Positions 1-12,010 are shown, counted from the first letter of the stretch. The stretch: DNA of 64,000 nucleotides from Azolla caroliniana (GCA_043228905.1 JBHGNT010000004.1:24118001-24182000), one strand, 5' to 3'. The notes: generated from the letters alone by a model not told the origin. Made by a program: numbers and translations.

Positions 1-514
1 AGTTTTCGATCCCTAATTCTTAGCATAGCTTCTACATCTCAATTCAACTGATAAATCTTTAGATTGTGGCATTCTATCAATAAATTGGGAAAACCTGTAC
101 GTATTTCAATTCTAATAAGATCTGTTTTGCATTTAATATATATATATAAGCCCAATCTCTACCAAATGTTGTGAAAAGTTTTAGAATGAATATAACATAA
201 GACAATTGTTACTCGGAATTTCAACAATTTGGAAACAAGGAAACACAAATAGGAATGGGAACAAGAATGGACGATGCTCAAAATTTCAAATAATAGATAT
301 AGTGTCCCCTTCCATAAGGATCATTATAGAACATCATAATAGGAGAATGTTACATGAAAACTAACTTATAAGCAAAAACATGTTTAGTCATTCTATAACA
401 ATATTTTGTCACACAATATATCTTTCATTTTTGGATTGCTAGTACCTTGATTGTTTCTTTGTCTCTTTCTAGCTTATGGTGGTGAGAAATTATTCTTGAA
501 ATTGAGGAGCATGC
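1..514. other. Non-coding AT-rich stretch
   Basis: No open frame of convincing length or composition and no recognisable repeat. It ends in ATGC (511-514), the left copy of the target duplication of the solo LTR that follows. Confidence 0.5.
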
Positions 515-2081
515 TGTCGTGAAGATTTTCAGCAATGGTGTGAAAATCGCATAAAACATACGAAATCGAGTATGAATCATATAAAACAATAATAGTGAAA
601 ATACTATTTTAAATAAGTTTAATATCTCAGTACAAAAAGATGGAGGTCTTCAAGAGCTTTCGAATGCACTTTACTACATAAGAAACGAACATCTAAGTCT
701 CAAGTTATGTGGGTAGGAAGTTTGCAAAGGAAAAAAGAAAGATAAATTGTGAGATATCCCACATAGACAGGACAAATAAGGATCTCACCATATATAAGGC
801 AGAGCAAAAGCTTTCGTTGTGTGTATGTGAGGAGCACAAATGTTCCGGAGACTTGGGTAGTTGTAGAAAGCCAACGTGAGACCCAAGAGATGGACGATGG
901 TGATACCCACGTAGGACACTCCATCTAGAGACTTGGGCAGTTGTGTTGAGAACCAACGTGGGACCCAAGAGATAGATGGTAGGAAACGAATGTAAAATTG
1001 AAAGGTAAAAAATTAGAATGTAAAATTTGGGTGTCTATGTGAGGAGCACACATGTTTCGGAGACTTGGGCAGTTGCAGAAAGCCAACGTGAGACCCAGGA
1101 GATGGACGATGGCGATACCCATGTAGGACACTCCATCTTGAGACTTGGTTAGTTGCATTGAGAACTAACGTGGGACCCAAGAGATAGATGGTAAGTGAGA
1201 TGTATGAAAGGGGAGCGATGTATTAATCAAGAAATTAAAAGTAAGAAATTCATTATCAATTGGAGACTTGGTTAGTTGCGTTGAGAACTAACGTGGGACC
1301 CAAGAGATAGATGGTAAGTGTGATGTATGAAAGGGGAGCGATGTATTAATCAAGAAATTAAAAGTAAGAAATTCATTATCAATTGGAGACTTGGTTAGTT
1401 GCGTTGAGAACTAACGTGGGACCCAAGAGATAGATGGTAAGTGTGATGTATGAAAGGGGAGCGATGTATTAATCAAGAAATTAAAAGTAAGAAATTCATT
1501 ATCAATTGGAGACTTGGTTAGTTGCGTTGAGAACTAACGTGGGACCCAAGAGATAGATGGTAAGTGTGATGTATGAAAGGGGAGCGATGTATTAATCGAG
1601 AAATTAAAAGTAAGAAATTCATTATCAATTGGAGACTTGGTTAGTTGCGTTGAGAACTAACGTGGGACCCAAGAGATAGATGGTAAGTGTGATGTATGAA
1701 AGGGGAGCGATGTATTAATCGAGAAATTAAAAGTAAGAAATTCATTATCAATTGGAGACTTGGTTAGTTGCGTTGAGAACTAACGTGGGACCCAAAAGAT
1801 AGATGGTAAGTGTGATGTATGAAAGGGGAGCAATGTATTAATCAAGAAATTAAAAGTAAGAAATTTGTTATCCAATTGATGTATCAATTTTGTTCTTCAA
1901 ATGTTCAATCTTAATATCTCTCTCAATCTAAAGTCAAGCGTTCTATCTTATCTCAATCTCTCTCTTTCAATCTATCTTAATTCATTTCTCACTAAAGCTT
2001 GTGCAAACTTCGAGTCCTTCCGGTCTAGAACCCCGACGGTTCCGCCTCACGATCCGCACGTAGTGATGGATCTTCACGACA
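515..2081 (+). mobile_element. Solo LTR of a Ty3/gypsy-like element
   Basis: The segment starts TGTCGTGAAGAT and ends ATCTTCACGACA, the same 12-bp inverted ends that bound the LTRs of the gypsy element at 7210-22969. It lies in the opposite orientation to those LTRs: the block at about 1995-2081 is the reverse complement of the start of the LTR at 7210. ATGC occurs directly on both sides (511-514 and 2082-2085), a 4-bp target duplication. No internal gag-pol remains, so it is best read as a solo LTR left by LTR-LTR recombination. At 1567 bp it is longer than the 1.0-1.1-kb LTRs of its relative, mainly because of the internal 123-bp tandem array. The open frame at 1901-2185 lies across the LTR end and is probably not a gene. 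Confidence 0.85.
1138..1876 (+). repeat. Tandem array, about six copies of a 123-bp unit
   Basis: The landmark TTGGAGACTTGG recurs at 1260, 1383, 1506, 1629 and 1752, exactly 123 bp apart, with a slightly diverged first unit from about 1138. Copies differ by only a few bases. Two more diverged relatives of the GAGACTTGG block sit upstream at about 850-1000 and 1035-1130. The array is inside the solo LTR and accounts for its extra length. Confidence 0.92.
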
Positions 2082-2085
2082 ATGC

Positions 2086-3424
2086 TCATAGGTTGGCAAT
2101 GCATGAGCAAGATGAAGTAAATGTAGAATGTAGAGGTGGAAGACTAGAGGGAGGAACTAGGGTTACTACATATCTGTTTTTTTAGTTGTAACGCCGTTTA
2201 GAATTCTAGGAAAGTTAAGGAGATGCTTTGTCTCTATAAAAATAAATAATAGTACAATCCTTTGATTCTTTTACTTCTCTAAACATGTGTTTTATCACTC
2301 TATAAATTCATGTAGTTTGGTCTTTCTCACAATATTTACATCACTACTTCCTAATATTGCTATGCAAAGGTGGACTAATCAAGATATGTTCATCCCACCA
2401 TTGTGATAGATTCACTCCCTTTTTTGTGGTTTCTTCTCTCCTATGAAAGTGTGTCAAATTTGATTTCCTCTAAGTTCTCTTGTCATGATTCAAAATTCAC
2501 CTTGTGTTTATAAGAATCTATAAGGGCAATTTTGTTTACTTTGATATTCTATTTTTTAGCCCTTTTCAACTTAGCTCTATATTACCATTACAAAATATCC
2601 TGAAATGTTCCTACATAAGCAATATTATTCGTAACAATCTTTCCAATAAGATCCTAAACCTAATGTAGTTGGGGATTTTGAAAAGGTCCGATCCTTAGGA
2701 AATAGTTTTGGCCAAGGAGGTTCGGGATGGAATTCTTGGTAAAGAGGCACAAGACCTGGTCTTTGACACCTAAATCATAAGGTCACAAAGCATACACTTT
2801 ACCATTGTCGCATTACATATATTTAAATCACAAGTATTTTAATAAGGCAACTTGTCACAAATAAAAAGAAACAATGACATACTGTATGTGTTATGGGATT
2901 TGGTTCTAAGTAAGTAATGTCCTGGCCTAATGTACACGTGTGGTCTTTTTTATCATATAAAAGCAAATCCTAATGTACATTACATTTATTGACTTAGCTT
3001 GAGTTGGAACATTTTTCTTTTTAATCAAATACATTAGTTGGCACGTAGAATTACAAGACCGATTCAAAATCAATACAATATCAAACATGGGTGTTTTGGT
3101 AGTTGGCTCAACATGGTTGACTTGATTACAATTATTTAATATGCCAATCAAGGCAAATATTTGACGCTTGTCATGCCCGTCAAAAACATACACATAATAA
3201 AAATGCATGTCAAGTGACATATAAAGTTTAAATTTCCATTTTCATGTGAAAGGCCCCTACAAATTATATATGTCAAATGACATGCTAAAATTCTATTTTC
3301 CATGTCGTATATATTATATATACATATGTCACTTATTATAGATACTATAAAGTGTGTATACTTACTTCAATGACTATATTAGTTTTCCAGTTCAAGAATA
3401 ATATGAGTTGTGATATAGGTAACA
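2086..3424. other. Non-coding stretch
   Basis: AT-rich sequence without a supported gene. The one moderate open frame (2927-3220, minus) has no recognisable domain and no supporting context. Confidence 0.45.
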
Positions 3425-3850
3425 ATCGGCAACGGTTCGGTTCAGTTTGAGAGGGTCCAAACCGAGCCGTTTATTTTTTTTTAAACCTGAACCAAACCAC
3501 GAAACCGTTAAACCGAACCATTAAACATTTTTCAAACTGTTAAACCATTAAACTGTAAAAATTGCGGTTTTGTGGTTCGGTTTCGATTTTCAACATAGGT
3601 CAAATTTTTAATATTTCATTTAATTTTTTTTTTTTAAATTTTAAAGATGTTCATAAAATGTGAGAATAAGGTCTAAAAATGAAAATATTGTTTTAAAACA
3701 AAATTTTAAATTTTTTAGAATTTAAAAAATAAAAAATAAAAAATTGTTAAACCGTTTAAACTGCGGTTTTGGACTGTTGAAACCGAACCGAACCGTTGAA
3801 ACCGTTCAGTCGTTAAACCACGGTTTAGTAGTTTGGTTTGGTTGTTAGAT
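3425..3850 (+). repeat. Dispersed AACCG-rich inverted-repeat element, copy 1
   Basis: Both ends carry CAACGGTTCGGTT-like blocks in inverted orientation around an AT-rich core. The core motif AAAATGTGAGAATAAGGT (about 3656-3674) reappears reverse-complemented near 36994-37012 in a second copy. This makes it a repeat family rather than simple sequence. It has no coding capacity and resembles a non-autonomous, MITE-like element. Confidence 0.6.
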
Positions 3851-3915
3851 ATAGGTAGAATATTTTCTTCTCAAAACATCATGAAGAGTTATGCATTCAA
3901 TTTTTATTGAGTTAA

Positions 3916-5297
3916 ATGTATCAAGGATGCATCTAATCAACTACTAGGATCACTTAAGGGGTTGTCATGGGGATACATTGCAGAAGGTCCAGGAAAAAGT
4001 ATAGAATGTTGGCGAAGGTTTATGTCCCTGCCAATACAAGATCAGGTGAACATACTCCATGGAATCAGGGGCGGATGGACTATGAGATCAGAAATAATTA
4101 ACGCTCTACTGATTAGGGAATCTTCTACTCAAAGGACGACAATGGAGAAATGGATAGGCCACGAGGAGGAGGGATCTCTGATCCCAAGAGCTAGGGGATC
4201 ACCAGACAGGCTCGAAGGCTCTGAATTGCGTGACACTGAGACACCAACACAAAATAACGCAATTTGAGTACTCGCGTATACTGGTCATAAATGGATTGTA
4301 GATCCTGATCCGATCAAAGTACAACCCGATTGGCATATATGTACTCATGAGAACACATGGCTATGTAAGGTTAGTTGGAACCCTTTGCAATGGACATGGT
4401 GTGATCCCTACGCGGGGCAAGGAAGCAAACCCATCTCTTTCTTCCAATTCACAACTAGATTGGGTCGCCACATTCTAGCTGCTCAAACCGCCCGAGAGCC
4501 GGTTGCGGCAAAGGTCTGGCACACATTTCAAGTTCCTCACACAATAATCACCACGTTTTGGTAGAAAATCTGGAAATAACAACTTGCGAGGCGAATTACC
4601 ATGTTCGAATGGCTATTAATACATAAGTCACTACCAATGGGAACATGGCAACGTGGGAACCTTAGCTCTCCTAATTGTGTCGAGTGCCAACATGCAGTAG
4701 AATCAATACGACACACTCTGTGGGACTGCCCAACGTCTCATCGAATATGGTGGGGGGTTGGCCGCTTGTTGCAATTATGCCAGGTGCAAGGCTCAATCAA
4801 GTGGGGGAATATCTGTTGGCTATCATGGCAGACCCGAGTTGGCAGGTACGAGCATCAGGAGGAGGGGATGACTTTGGTGATAAAAGCACAAGAGGTCCTT
4901 TTCTCCTCCAGCGGCAATGTCCACTCCACTCCTCTTAATGAAAAATCTCAAGAGGTGTTGGAATTGATCAACCTAATAACTCTTTGGATTCTATGGAAAC
5001 AACGGTGTAGACGAGCCTTCTCCAACCAAACCGCGCATCCAACAAGGTTACTACAAGAGATATGGAGTGAAACTGTAGCCACTCTGAAGAGCCAATATGA
5101 TGGCCTTAAGGGCGACTCCGATGGAGTGGAAAGACAACGAATAGCCTTCATCCAACAATGGTCATCCTCTCCCTTTCTTGAGTCAGTGGGCATCCACATA
5201 AGATGGAATTATCGCGTCTCTACAGGGATTTATACATAATCTTTGTAAAAATTTATAACTAATGGAAGGAGTTTTTTTTTGGAAAAAAATAATTATT
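3916..5297 (+). mobile_element. 5'-truncated LINE (non-LTR retrotransposon), copy 1
   Basis: A 15-bp direct repeat, TTTTTATTGAGTTAA, flanks the segment (3901-3915 and 5298-5312). The 3' end is T/A-rich (about 5268-5297), and only the C-terminal part of a LINE ORF2 is present. A long target duplication, an A-rich 3' end and 5' truncation are the hallmarks of target-primed reverse transcription. A second copy, with its own 5' truncation point, lies at 6277 onward. Confidence 0.85.
3962..5239 (+). pseudogene. LINE ORF2 C-terminal fragment with zinc-binding (zf-RVT-like) region
   Basis: Two open pieces (3962-4267 and 4601-5239) lie in line with the second copy at 6277. The motif around 4601-4760 (EWLLIHKSLP, then SPNCVECQ, then HTLWDCPTSHRIW) matches the Cys/His-rich reverse-transcriptase zinc-binding region at the end of plant LINE ORF2. 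Compared with copy 2, three stops arise by C-to-T: CGA to TGA near 4265, CAG to TAG near 4563 and CAA to TAA near 4577. It is a dead fragment with no RT core. The role of the last part (after about 4900) is unclear. Confidence 0.7.
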
Positions 5298-5312
5298 TTT
5301 TTATTGAGTTAA

Positions 5313-6276
5313 GGAGACATATTGGAATCAATATAGAATTAGAACTTGTATTGAAACTCTCAAACTTTCTTGTCGAACTTTGGGAAAATTGACATCAATT
5401 TCCTTTGAATGTCCAATCTTGTGGAAAGAACCTCAAATTTTATATTAAGAAGATCTCGTGGCTAATACACAAATTTTATACGTACATTTCTCCATACGAA
5501 CATAAAAAATACAAGGTAGCATGTTTTACAACGAACTAGAGAACATGAAGCAAGAAGCCCCACATGCAAGTTGAGTAATTAGTTAATATTAATGGATGTG
5601 ACAATCAAGTATGAAGAGTTGGTATTCCATGGAAGGATTAGATCGTGAAGACTCGATATCACTATGTGATCTGGATGCCATGTCGAATAAAGTATCATTT
5701 TAGTGTTTGATATCTTGCGGTTTAGTGAATTTTGTCTCATCATCAATTGTTATTGACCACTTTAAGGGTTGATGTATCAAGAACGATTAACACTTAAACA
5801 AATGATAATTGGCAGTACTCAAAGGTTTGGCTGCTCAAGCACACTCTTGGTTTCACAATTCCAAGCACATACATAATGGCCTCAATAAACAAATTTGCTA
5901 CACCAATACTCCTTTCAGCTTTTATAGACATGCTCCAATTCCATGCCTACCATCACAATTGTAATGCACATGCAATATCTTAGAAAAAAAAACAACCTTC
6001 CACTCTAATCTTTAGTTAGCTATGTAAAGTGTGCAAACATGCATTGCCTTGATGTAAAATAGTTACAACATCACAAATCTTGCCAATTGAGAAATGTAAA
6101 TCCAAATCTGACACGCAATCATGCATTATATAAAATAATGACATTGACTACTATCTTCCACTTGAACAATATAAGAGAATTGATTGTCCATAACTCTTTA
6201 AATCTAATTCCAAAGGTAAACCCCCAATCAATATTCTCAAAATGAAGACATTTGCTATAAATGACAATTTAGAATT
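5313..6276. other. Non-coding stretch between the two LINE copies
   Basis: AT-rich, with no open frame of note and no repeat recognised. The right limit is the 5' truncation point of LINE copy 2. Confidence 0.45.
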
Positions 6277-7209
6277 ATGTCACTGCCACTACAAGATCAA
6301 GCCAACATACTCCATGGAATCAGGGGCAGATGGACTATGAGATCGGAAATCATTAACGCTCTACTGATTAGGGAATCTGCTACTCAAAGGACGAAAATGG
6401 AGAAATGGATAGGCTACGAGCAGGAGGGATCTCTGATCTCGAGAGGTAGGGGAACACCAGACAAGATCGAAGGCTCTGAATTGCAAGACACTGAGACACC
6501 AACACAAAATAACGCAATTCGAGTACTCGTGTATACTGGTCATAAATGGATTGTAGATCTTGATCCAATCAAAGTACAACCCGATTGGCACATATGTACT
6601 CATGAAAACACATGGCTACGTAAGGTCAGTTGGGACCCTTTGCAATGGACATGGCGTGATCCTTACGTAGGGCAAGGAAGCAAACCCATCCCTTTCTTCC
6701 AATTCACAACTAGATTGGGTCGCCACATTCTAGTTGCTCAAACCACTCGAGAGCCGACTGCTGCAAATGTCTGGCACACATTTCAAGTTCCTCACACAAT
6801 TATCACTAAGTTTTGGCAGAAAATCTGGAAACAACAACACGCGAGGCGAATTACCACGTTCCAATGGCTATTAATACATAAGTTACTACCAGTGGGAGCC
6901 TGGCAACGTGGGAACCTTAGCTCTCCTAATTGTGTAGAGTGCCCAAATGTACTAGAATCAATACGACACGCTCCGTGGGACTGCTCGACGTCCCATTGAA
7001 TATGGAGGGGGGTTGGTTGCTTGTTGCAATTATGCCAAGTGCAAGGCTCAGTCAAGCATCAAGAGGAGGGGATGACTTTGGTGATAAAAGCACAAGAGTT
7101 TTTTTTCTCCACCATTGGGAATGTCTACTCAATTCCTCTTAATGACAAATCTCAAGTTGTGTTGGAATTGGTCAGCCCAATAACTCTTTGGATTCTATGG
7201 AAACAACGG
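6277..7209 (+). pseudogene. LINE ORF2 fragment copy 2, upstream part (split by gypsy insertion)
   Basis: An open frame at 6277-6999 reads through the positions where copy 1 has stops and contains the same zf-RVT-like region (TFQWLLIHKLLP, NCVECPN, HAPWDCSTSH). It then meets a TGA at 6997-6999, where copy 1 has CGA. Relative to copy 1 it lacks an in-frame stretch near 7045. At 7209 the reading is cut by the gypsy LTR; the rest of the same sequence resumes at 22974. ACGG stands at 7206-7209 and again at 22970-22973. Confidence 0.78.
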
Positions 7210-8310
7210 TGTCGTGAAGATCCGTCACTACGCGCGGATCGTGAGGTGGAACTGCCGGGGTTCTGGACCGGAAGGATTCAAAGTCGGTACAAGCTTTGGC
7301 GAGAAAGTACTTAAGATAGATTGGGAAAGAGAGAAGTTGAGATTAAACGATTGAGAGAGATTGATTGAACTTTTATCTTTGGATTTAAGAAACAAGTTAC
7401 ACCATCAATTTGTTAATGAATTTCTTCTTCTTAATTTCATAAAAAAAAACGTGTTTTTTCTCCTCCCCCTTCCTTCTTTTATAGATGCTCTCATGCATAT
7501 GATGCATGTGAGGGTACAAGACATGCATAAAATGCATGTTTGCCATTTGGCGCTTATGTATTACATGTGGTGCATGATAACCATGTCACTCATTTTAGCT
7601 CTCATGTATGAGAATTTACATGTAAAAGTACAATGATAGAAATATAAATTCATTTAAATGTCATGGCTTAATGGTAAGCCAATTGACTCCTAACTCGGAG
7701 GTGCAAGGTTCGAATCCTTACTTGCCCTCCTTGTAAATATATTTATTTATTTATCTAGTCACCGGACGCCGGTTCGTCAGATGCCGTCGGTTACCGGTGC
7801 CTTGCTGGATGCTGTCGCCGGTTGCCGCCGGATACCGGTGCCCCGCCGGATGCCATCATCTCACCGACGCCGGATACCGGTTTGCTGTCGGATGCCGCCG
7901 GATCATCGGCTCCATCGTCGGTCCGGTTTTGGTTGGCCAAAACCCTTTACGATTAGCTAGCCCACCTCCACTCTTAGTTCAAGTTACCTTAAACTCTCTA
8001 TGCTCCACACATAGACACAAAGATAATATCTTTTGCTCTACCTTATATATGATGAGAGCCGTATTTGTCGTGCCTATGTGGGATATCTCACAATTTTCTC
8101 TTTTCCTTTCACAAACTTTATACCCTCATATCTTGACATTTAGTTGTCCGTTTCTCGTGTAATAAAGTGCATTCGAAACCTCCATCATTTTGTACTTAGA
8201 TATTAAATTTATTTAAAATGTTATCTTCACAATTATTGTATTATGTGATTCATACTTGATTTCGTACGTTTTATGGGATTTTCACACTATTGCCGAAAAT
8301 CTTCACAACA
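7210..8310 (-). repeat. Left LTR (3' LTR in element orientation)
   Basis: 1101 bp from TGTCGTG to CACAACA, matching the right LTR over its whole length. The main difference is about 70 bp of extra GCCGGAT/ACCGG-rich minisatellite-like sequence (about 7800-7910). A TATAAAAG box reads on the minus strand near 7485, as expected for the element promoter. A tRNA-like segment lies at 7661-7730. Confidence 0.92.
7661..7730 (+). other. tRNA-like segment with pol III A and B boxes inside the LTR
   Basis: A box TGGCTTAATGG and B box GGTTCGAATCC match the RNA polymerase III internal promoter. A D-arm (GGCT/AGCC), a CTCC/GGAG anticodon-like hairpin and a T-arm (AAGG-TTCGAAT-CCTT) can be drawn. There is no pairing acceptor stem, and the anticodon loop has six bases, so it is not a functional tRNA gene. 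The same segment is kept in the other LTR. Confidence 0.6.
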
Positions 8311-8656
8311 TCCACCCCCACCAAACCGCACGTCCTCTGGTACGTGCCAAGAAGAGAGAAAGTGAGATTTCGGCTACGATGATCAATTAGATTCCTCCAT
8401 GTCTTCATTTACATCCGCCCTATTATGTTCATCGTCGAAGTAATCGAGGTCAGGATCCTTGTCTTGTCTTCACACTATTGCCGAAAATCTTCACGACATC
8501 CACCCCCACCAAACCGCACGTCCTCCAGTACGTGCCAAGAAGAGAGAAAGTGAGATTTCGGCTACGATGATCAATTAGATTCCTCCATGTCTTCATTTAC
8601 ATCCGCCCTATTATGTTCATCGTCGAAGTAATCGAGGTCAGGATCCTTGTCTTGTC
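8281..8656. repeat. 188-bp direct tandem duplication at LTR/PPT/pol junction
   Basis: The block starting TTCACACTATTGCC at 8281 is repeated at 8469, 188 bp on, with only a few differences. Each copy contains the LTR end, the purine tract and the last codons of pol. The first copy adjoins the LTR proper, so the outer stop codon region of pol is present twice. Confidence 0.93.
8311..8326 (-). promoter_or_regulatory. Polypurine tract
   Basis: On the minus strand the sequence TTTGGTGGGGGTGGA directly precedes the TGT of the LTR. This is the position of the plus-strand primer in LTR retrotransposons. A second copy lies in the 188-bp duplication. Confidence 0.75.
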
Positions 8657-9629
8657 TTTTCTTGAAAATCTTTACTCTTTTTCCCGCAATGGGTACGGCC
8701 AACCTTGATCCGTCTAGTTCCGCAAGGTGGTATGTGGCATTATCGTTGGCACTTGTCACTACATACGGCCCAAACCATCTTCTTGCGAACTTCCTTGTTG
8801 TACTGTGTTGATTGTCAAGGGTGCTGTCGTAAACCAGAACCCAATCCCCTTCTTCAATCTTCTTGGGACGAAGTCGATGCGTGTTGTCGAACCGAACTTT
8901 GTTCTTTACTCGGGCTGCCTTCATCATCTTTCGCGCTTTTTATAGATCTTCAGGTCTTCTTTCAAGTTGCCTTATCCGCGCCACTAATAACTCTTCTCGG
9001 CTCATCTCGTTCTCCCACGGTATCGCTACCCATGAGGCGATCGTCCTTTCGATGGGCATAATCGGCTTTTGTCCATACATAAGCTCCGTCGGCATATACC
9101 CTGTCACCGAGCTATGTGTCGTTCTATTGGCCCACAAGGCATAGGGTAATAGTCGTGGCCAATTCCCGACTCGACCGTTGCATGCCCGTACGATGGCTTT
9201 AACGATAGGTCCATGCCCTCGCTCGATCTTCCCATTTGCTTCCGGATTGTAGGCAGTTGTGAGGGAGAGCTTCACGCCTAGTCTTTCGAAGAGCTCCGTC
9301 GCTTCGTGCGCGTCCAACTCCCCTCGGTCGGCCACTATCTTCCCTACACATCCATATCGGCAAACAACATCTTCAAGTAGAAATTTGCAAACGGTTGAAG
9401 TCGTCTTATTTGTCAAGGCTCGTCCTTCCACTTGATTTGTCAAGTCTTCCCTTGCCAGCGCTAAGTACTTCATTTGTACCACTCCCATTGGCATCGAGAC
9501 CAGATCCACCATCCATTTGAAGTGTATGGTGAGTGGGTATGTCGGCTTTAACTCATCACGATGACGTATATTTGAATATACTTGGCAAGTTTCGCATGTG
9601 GACACGAAATGGAGTACATCTTTGTACAT
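8571..9629 (-). pseudogene. Gypsy integrase, broken
   Basis: Two in-line pieces (9629-8940 and 8927-8571) separated by a TAA. The first holds the end of the zinc-binding region (CETC) and the catalytic core: VDLVSMP, IVADRGELDA, then an NPEANGKIERGHG segment that supplies the acidic residue of the D,D-35-E set. The second holds the C-terminal DNA-binding part (DWVLVYDS, RRWFGPYVV). It would join retroelement cDNA to the chromosome. A stop at 9636-9638 separates it from RNase H: a TAG stands where the related element at 45.5 kb has a Trp codon. Reading on both sides is conserved, so the decay is point-like. Confidence 0.88.
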
Positions 9630-9638
9630 GCTTTGCCA

Positions 9639-12010
9639 CTAGTACTTCTCCTTCAACTTTTCGAACGTCGCCCATGTTCCTCTATGACCTGCCCAAGCAC
9701 TCTCATGGAATTCGGTCATCAGCGTCTCTTGCTCTTCTTTCTTTACCACCACTCGACGTGGTATTCCTGTCCTTCTTTTTGGATGTCGCCAAAGGAATCC
9801 TCCCTTCAAGAAGTATCGGTAAGCTTTCTTTCGGATTCGTAGGGCCTCCTCCTTTGTCAACGAAGCATCTGTCGTCAATGTTCTTAGGAATCTACCGATG
9901 AGTAACCACTCTCCTTCGTACTCGTTCTCGTGGAAGGCGTGGAGGGTTTGCGTGTCCTGGTCTTCAGCTGACAATCGAGCCATCTTGAAGAAGTCGAGGG
10001 CGACATCTTCATCTTCCAAAACCATGTTACTTCCATTTGAAAATCTTGCCCTCGACAGCATGTCAGCCATGGCGTTCTTCTTCCCTGCAATGTGACGGAT
10101 CTCTGGGTTTAAAGACTTGATGTAGGCAATCCACCTTAGCATAGCAAGATCTGGGGTCGCACATCCAGAGACCATTCTGAGAATTGGGAGACAATCTGTC
10201 TCTATTATCACTTCTAACCCGATCAGGTAATCTTTGTCCGTCTTCACTGCCGACACAATACCCCAAAGTTCCCGCTTGACTTGGGCATATCTTTGTTGCC
10301 GTTCGCTGAGAACCTTTGCTCCAAAACGAACAGCATATCGCGCATTATCTTCACCTTCTTGATTGATGACCCACCCGATTCCGGTTGGGCTCGTATCTAC
10401 GGTCACGTAAATTGGTTTCCCTTCGGCATAGTCGGCCTTCCTTAGTGCCGGAGCTTCAAGAAGCAGTTTCTTTAATCTTCGCATCGCCTTTGTGTGCTCG
10501 TCTCGACATTCAAACTTTATTCTTTTCTTTAGTAGTCCATATAACGGTTCGGTGACATGAGCGTAGTGAGGAATCCATATATGATAAAACGTGCACGCTC
10601 CAAGGAACCTTCGAACCTCCGTTTGGTTTACGCATTCTTCTTTCATGTCTTGGATTGCGTTCACTTTGGATGGCGAGGGCTTCTGGCCGGATGCTCCACA
10701 CAAGTGACCTACCACCAAGATCTCTGGTTGCCCGAATGCGGATTTTTCTCCCGAAAATGTCAAATTCGCATCTTCAAACCTTTGAAGCACCTTCTCGCAA
10801 TCTTTCATATGATCCGCAACAAACTTTCTACAACCTTCCTTATCTTTCAATTCATCTTTCTCCTCATCCGAACATCCTTTTATCGGAATATCATCAAAGA
10901 ATGGCATCGTGATGTCCGGAATGCAATCCTTCAAGACTTTATTCATGGCATTCACCATATGAGCCACCGAGTTCGTTGCGCCTTGGGGTAAGGTACACAT
11001 CCGCACAAGCCCGATCGGAGTCCTCATGGTTGTAATGTCCCGACTGTCGATCGCCAATTGGAATTGGTCATATCCGGAGTAGAGATCGCCAATGGAGTAG
11101 ATGGACCAGCCCGCAAACGCTTCGGCAAATTCGTCCACGCTCGGACCGATTCCGGCATTTCGAATTGTCACCTTGTTGACGGGTTGAAGATCTTGGATGA
11201 ATCGCAATGATCCATTCTTGTTCGCAATGATCCATTCTTGTTCGGCACCGTGAACCACCTATTGGAATAAGGAGCATTCGACGGTTCTAGAATTCCCATA
11301 CTCACCTTCTCTTTTAAGAGCTCGATCAGCTTCGGAAGGTGTGCTCTCGGAACCAGTATCAGTTTCAAATTCCAAGGCACATGAGGCACCGTGAAGATCA
11401 CCATCGGCTCTATAACCTTTGGGTCGGCGCATTCGATTTCTCGTGGGAAGAATGGGAAAGCCTTCCCATGTCTCTCAAGCATATCGCGAAACATTCGCTC
11501 CTCTTCAGGGAGAAGGAAATCCTCCTTTCCGACTTGTAGCTTCCCCTTTGTCTCTTTGGTGAAGACATGACCTATCTTCTTCGGATCTCTTAAGCTTGGA
11601 TCGTTAGCGACTTCCTTCATCTTTTGCCAACTATCTTCCGGTAGCGGAACCGCAACTGGCTTGATCTTCTTATCCACCGTTTTATATTTCGTGTTGATGT
11701 CAGCTTCCTTCATCGAGATGCCACGACGGTATTCATCGATGATAGCGTACATGTTGACGGAGTTAACCAAAATCACGCGTTGGTTGTGAAGATAGCTCAA
11801 GTCCACGACGTCCTCGATTTCGCCGATGGTGTCGTTAAATGAGGCTTCTTCCATAATATGAGTCAGGAACTCTCCTTCTTCTATTATGTTTTCTTCTTTC
11901 AGCATCTTCTCGAATTCTTGTATGAGGCGCTTGTGCTTCTTGTCGGGTAGTACTAGTTTACATGCGCCACTAGGTGTGACACATGTTGCTTCTCCTTTCA
12001 ATCCACGCAC
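9639..12010 (-). pseudogene. Gypsy reverse transcriptase-RNase H, broken
   Basis: The upstream part (12010-11168) covers the linker and the start of RT (SNRWFTVPNKNGSLR). The downstream part (11258-9639) continues with RT: GDLYSGYDQFQL, LPQGATNSVAHMV, and a catalytic FFDDIPIKG in place of YVDD. RNase H follows (VTVDTSPTGIGWV to IETDCLPI), then the integrase zinc-binding start (GHRGTWATFEKL). The frame is broken near 11200-11245 by a direct duplication of 20 bp (GCAATGATCCATTCTTGTTC twice). FLGACTFYHIWIPHYAH is a Ty3-type thumb/connection signature. Confidence 0.9.

Noticed and set aside
1138-1876. A CRISPR-like or satellite-coding array
   Set aside because: Repeats are directly adjacent with no unique spacers, and the sequence lies in a plant LTR.
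7661-7730. A tRNA gene
   Set aside because: A and B boxes and two arms are present, but there is no acceptor stem and the anticodon loop has six bases; it recurs inside both LTRs. Kept only as a tRNA-like segment.
7301-8162. Host genes in LTR open frames (7361-7636, 7797-8162 and their twins at 22090-22821)
   Set aside because: Both copies lie inside LTRs of the gypsy element and are in the opposite orientation to its genes.
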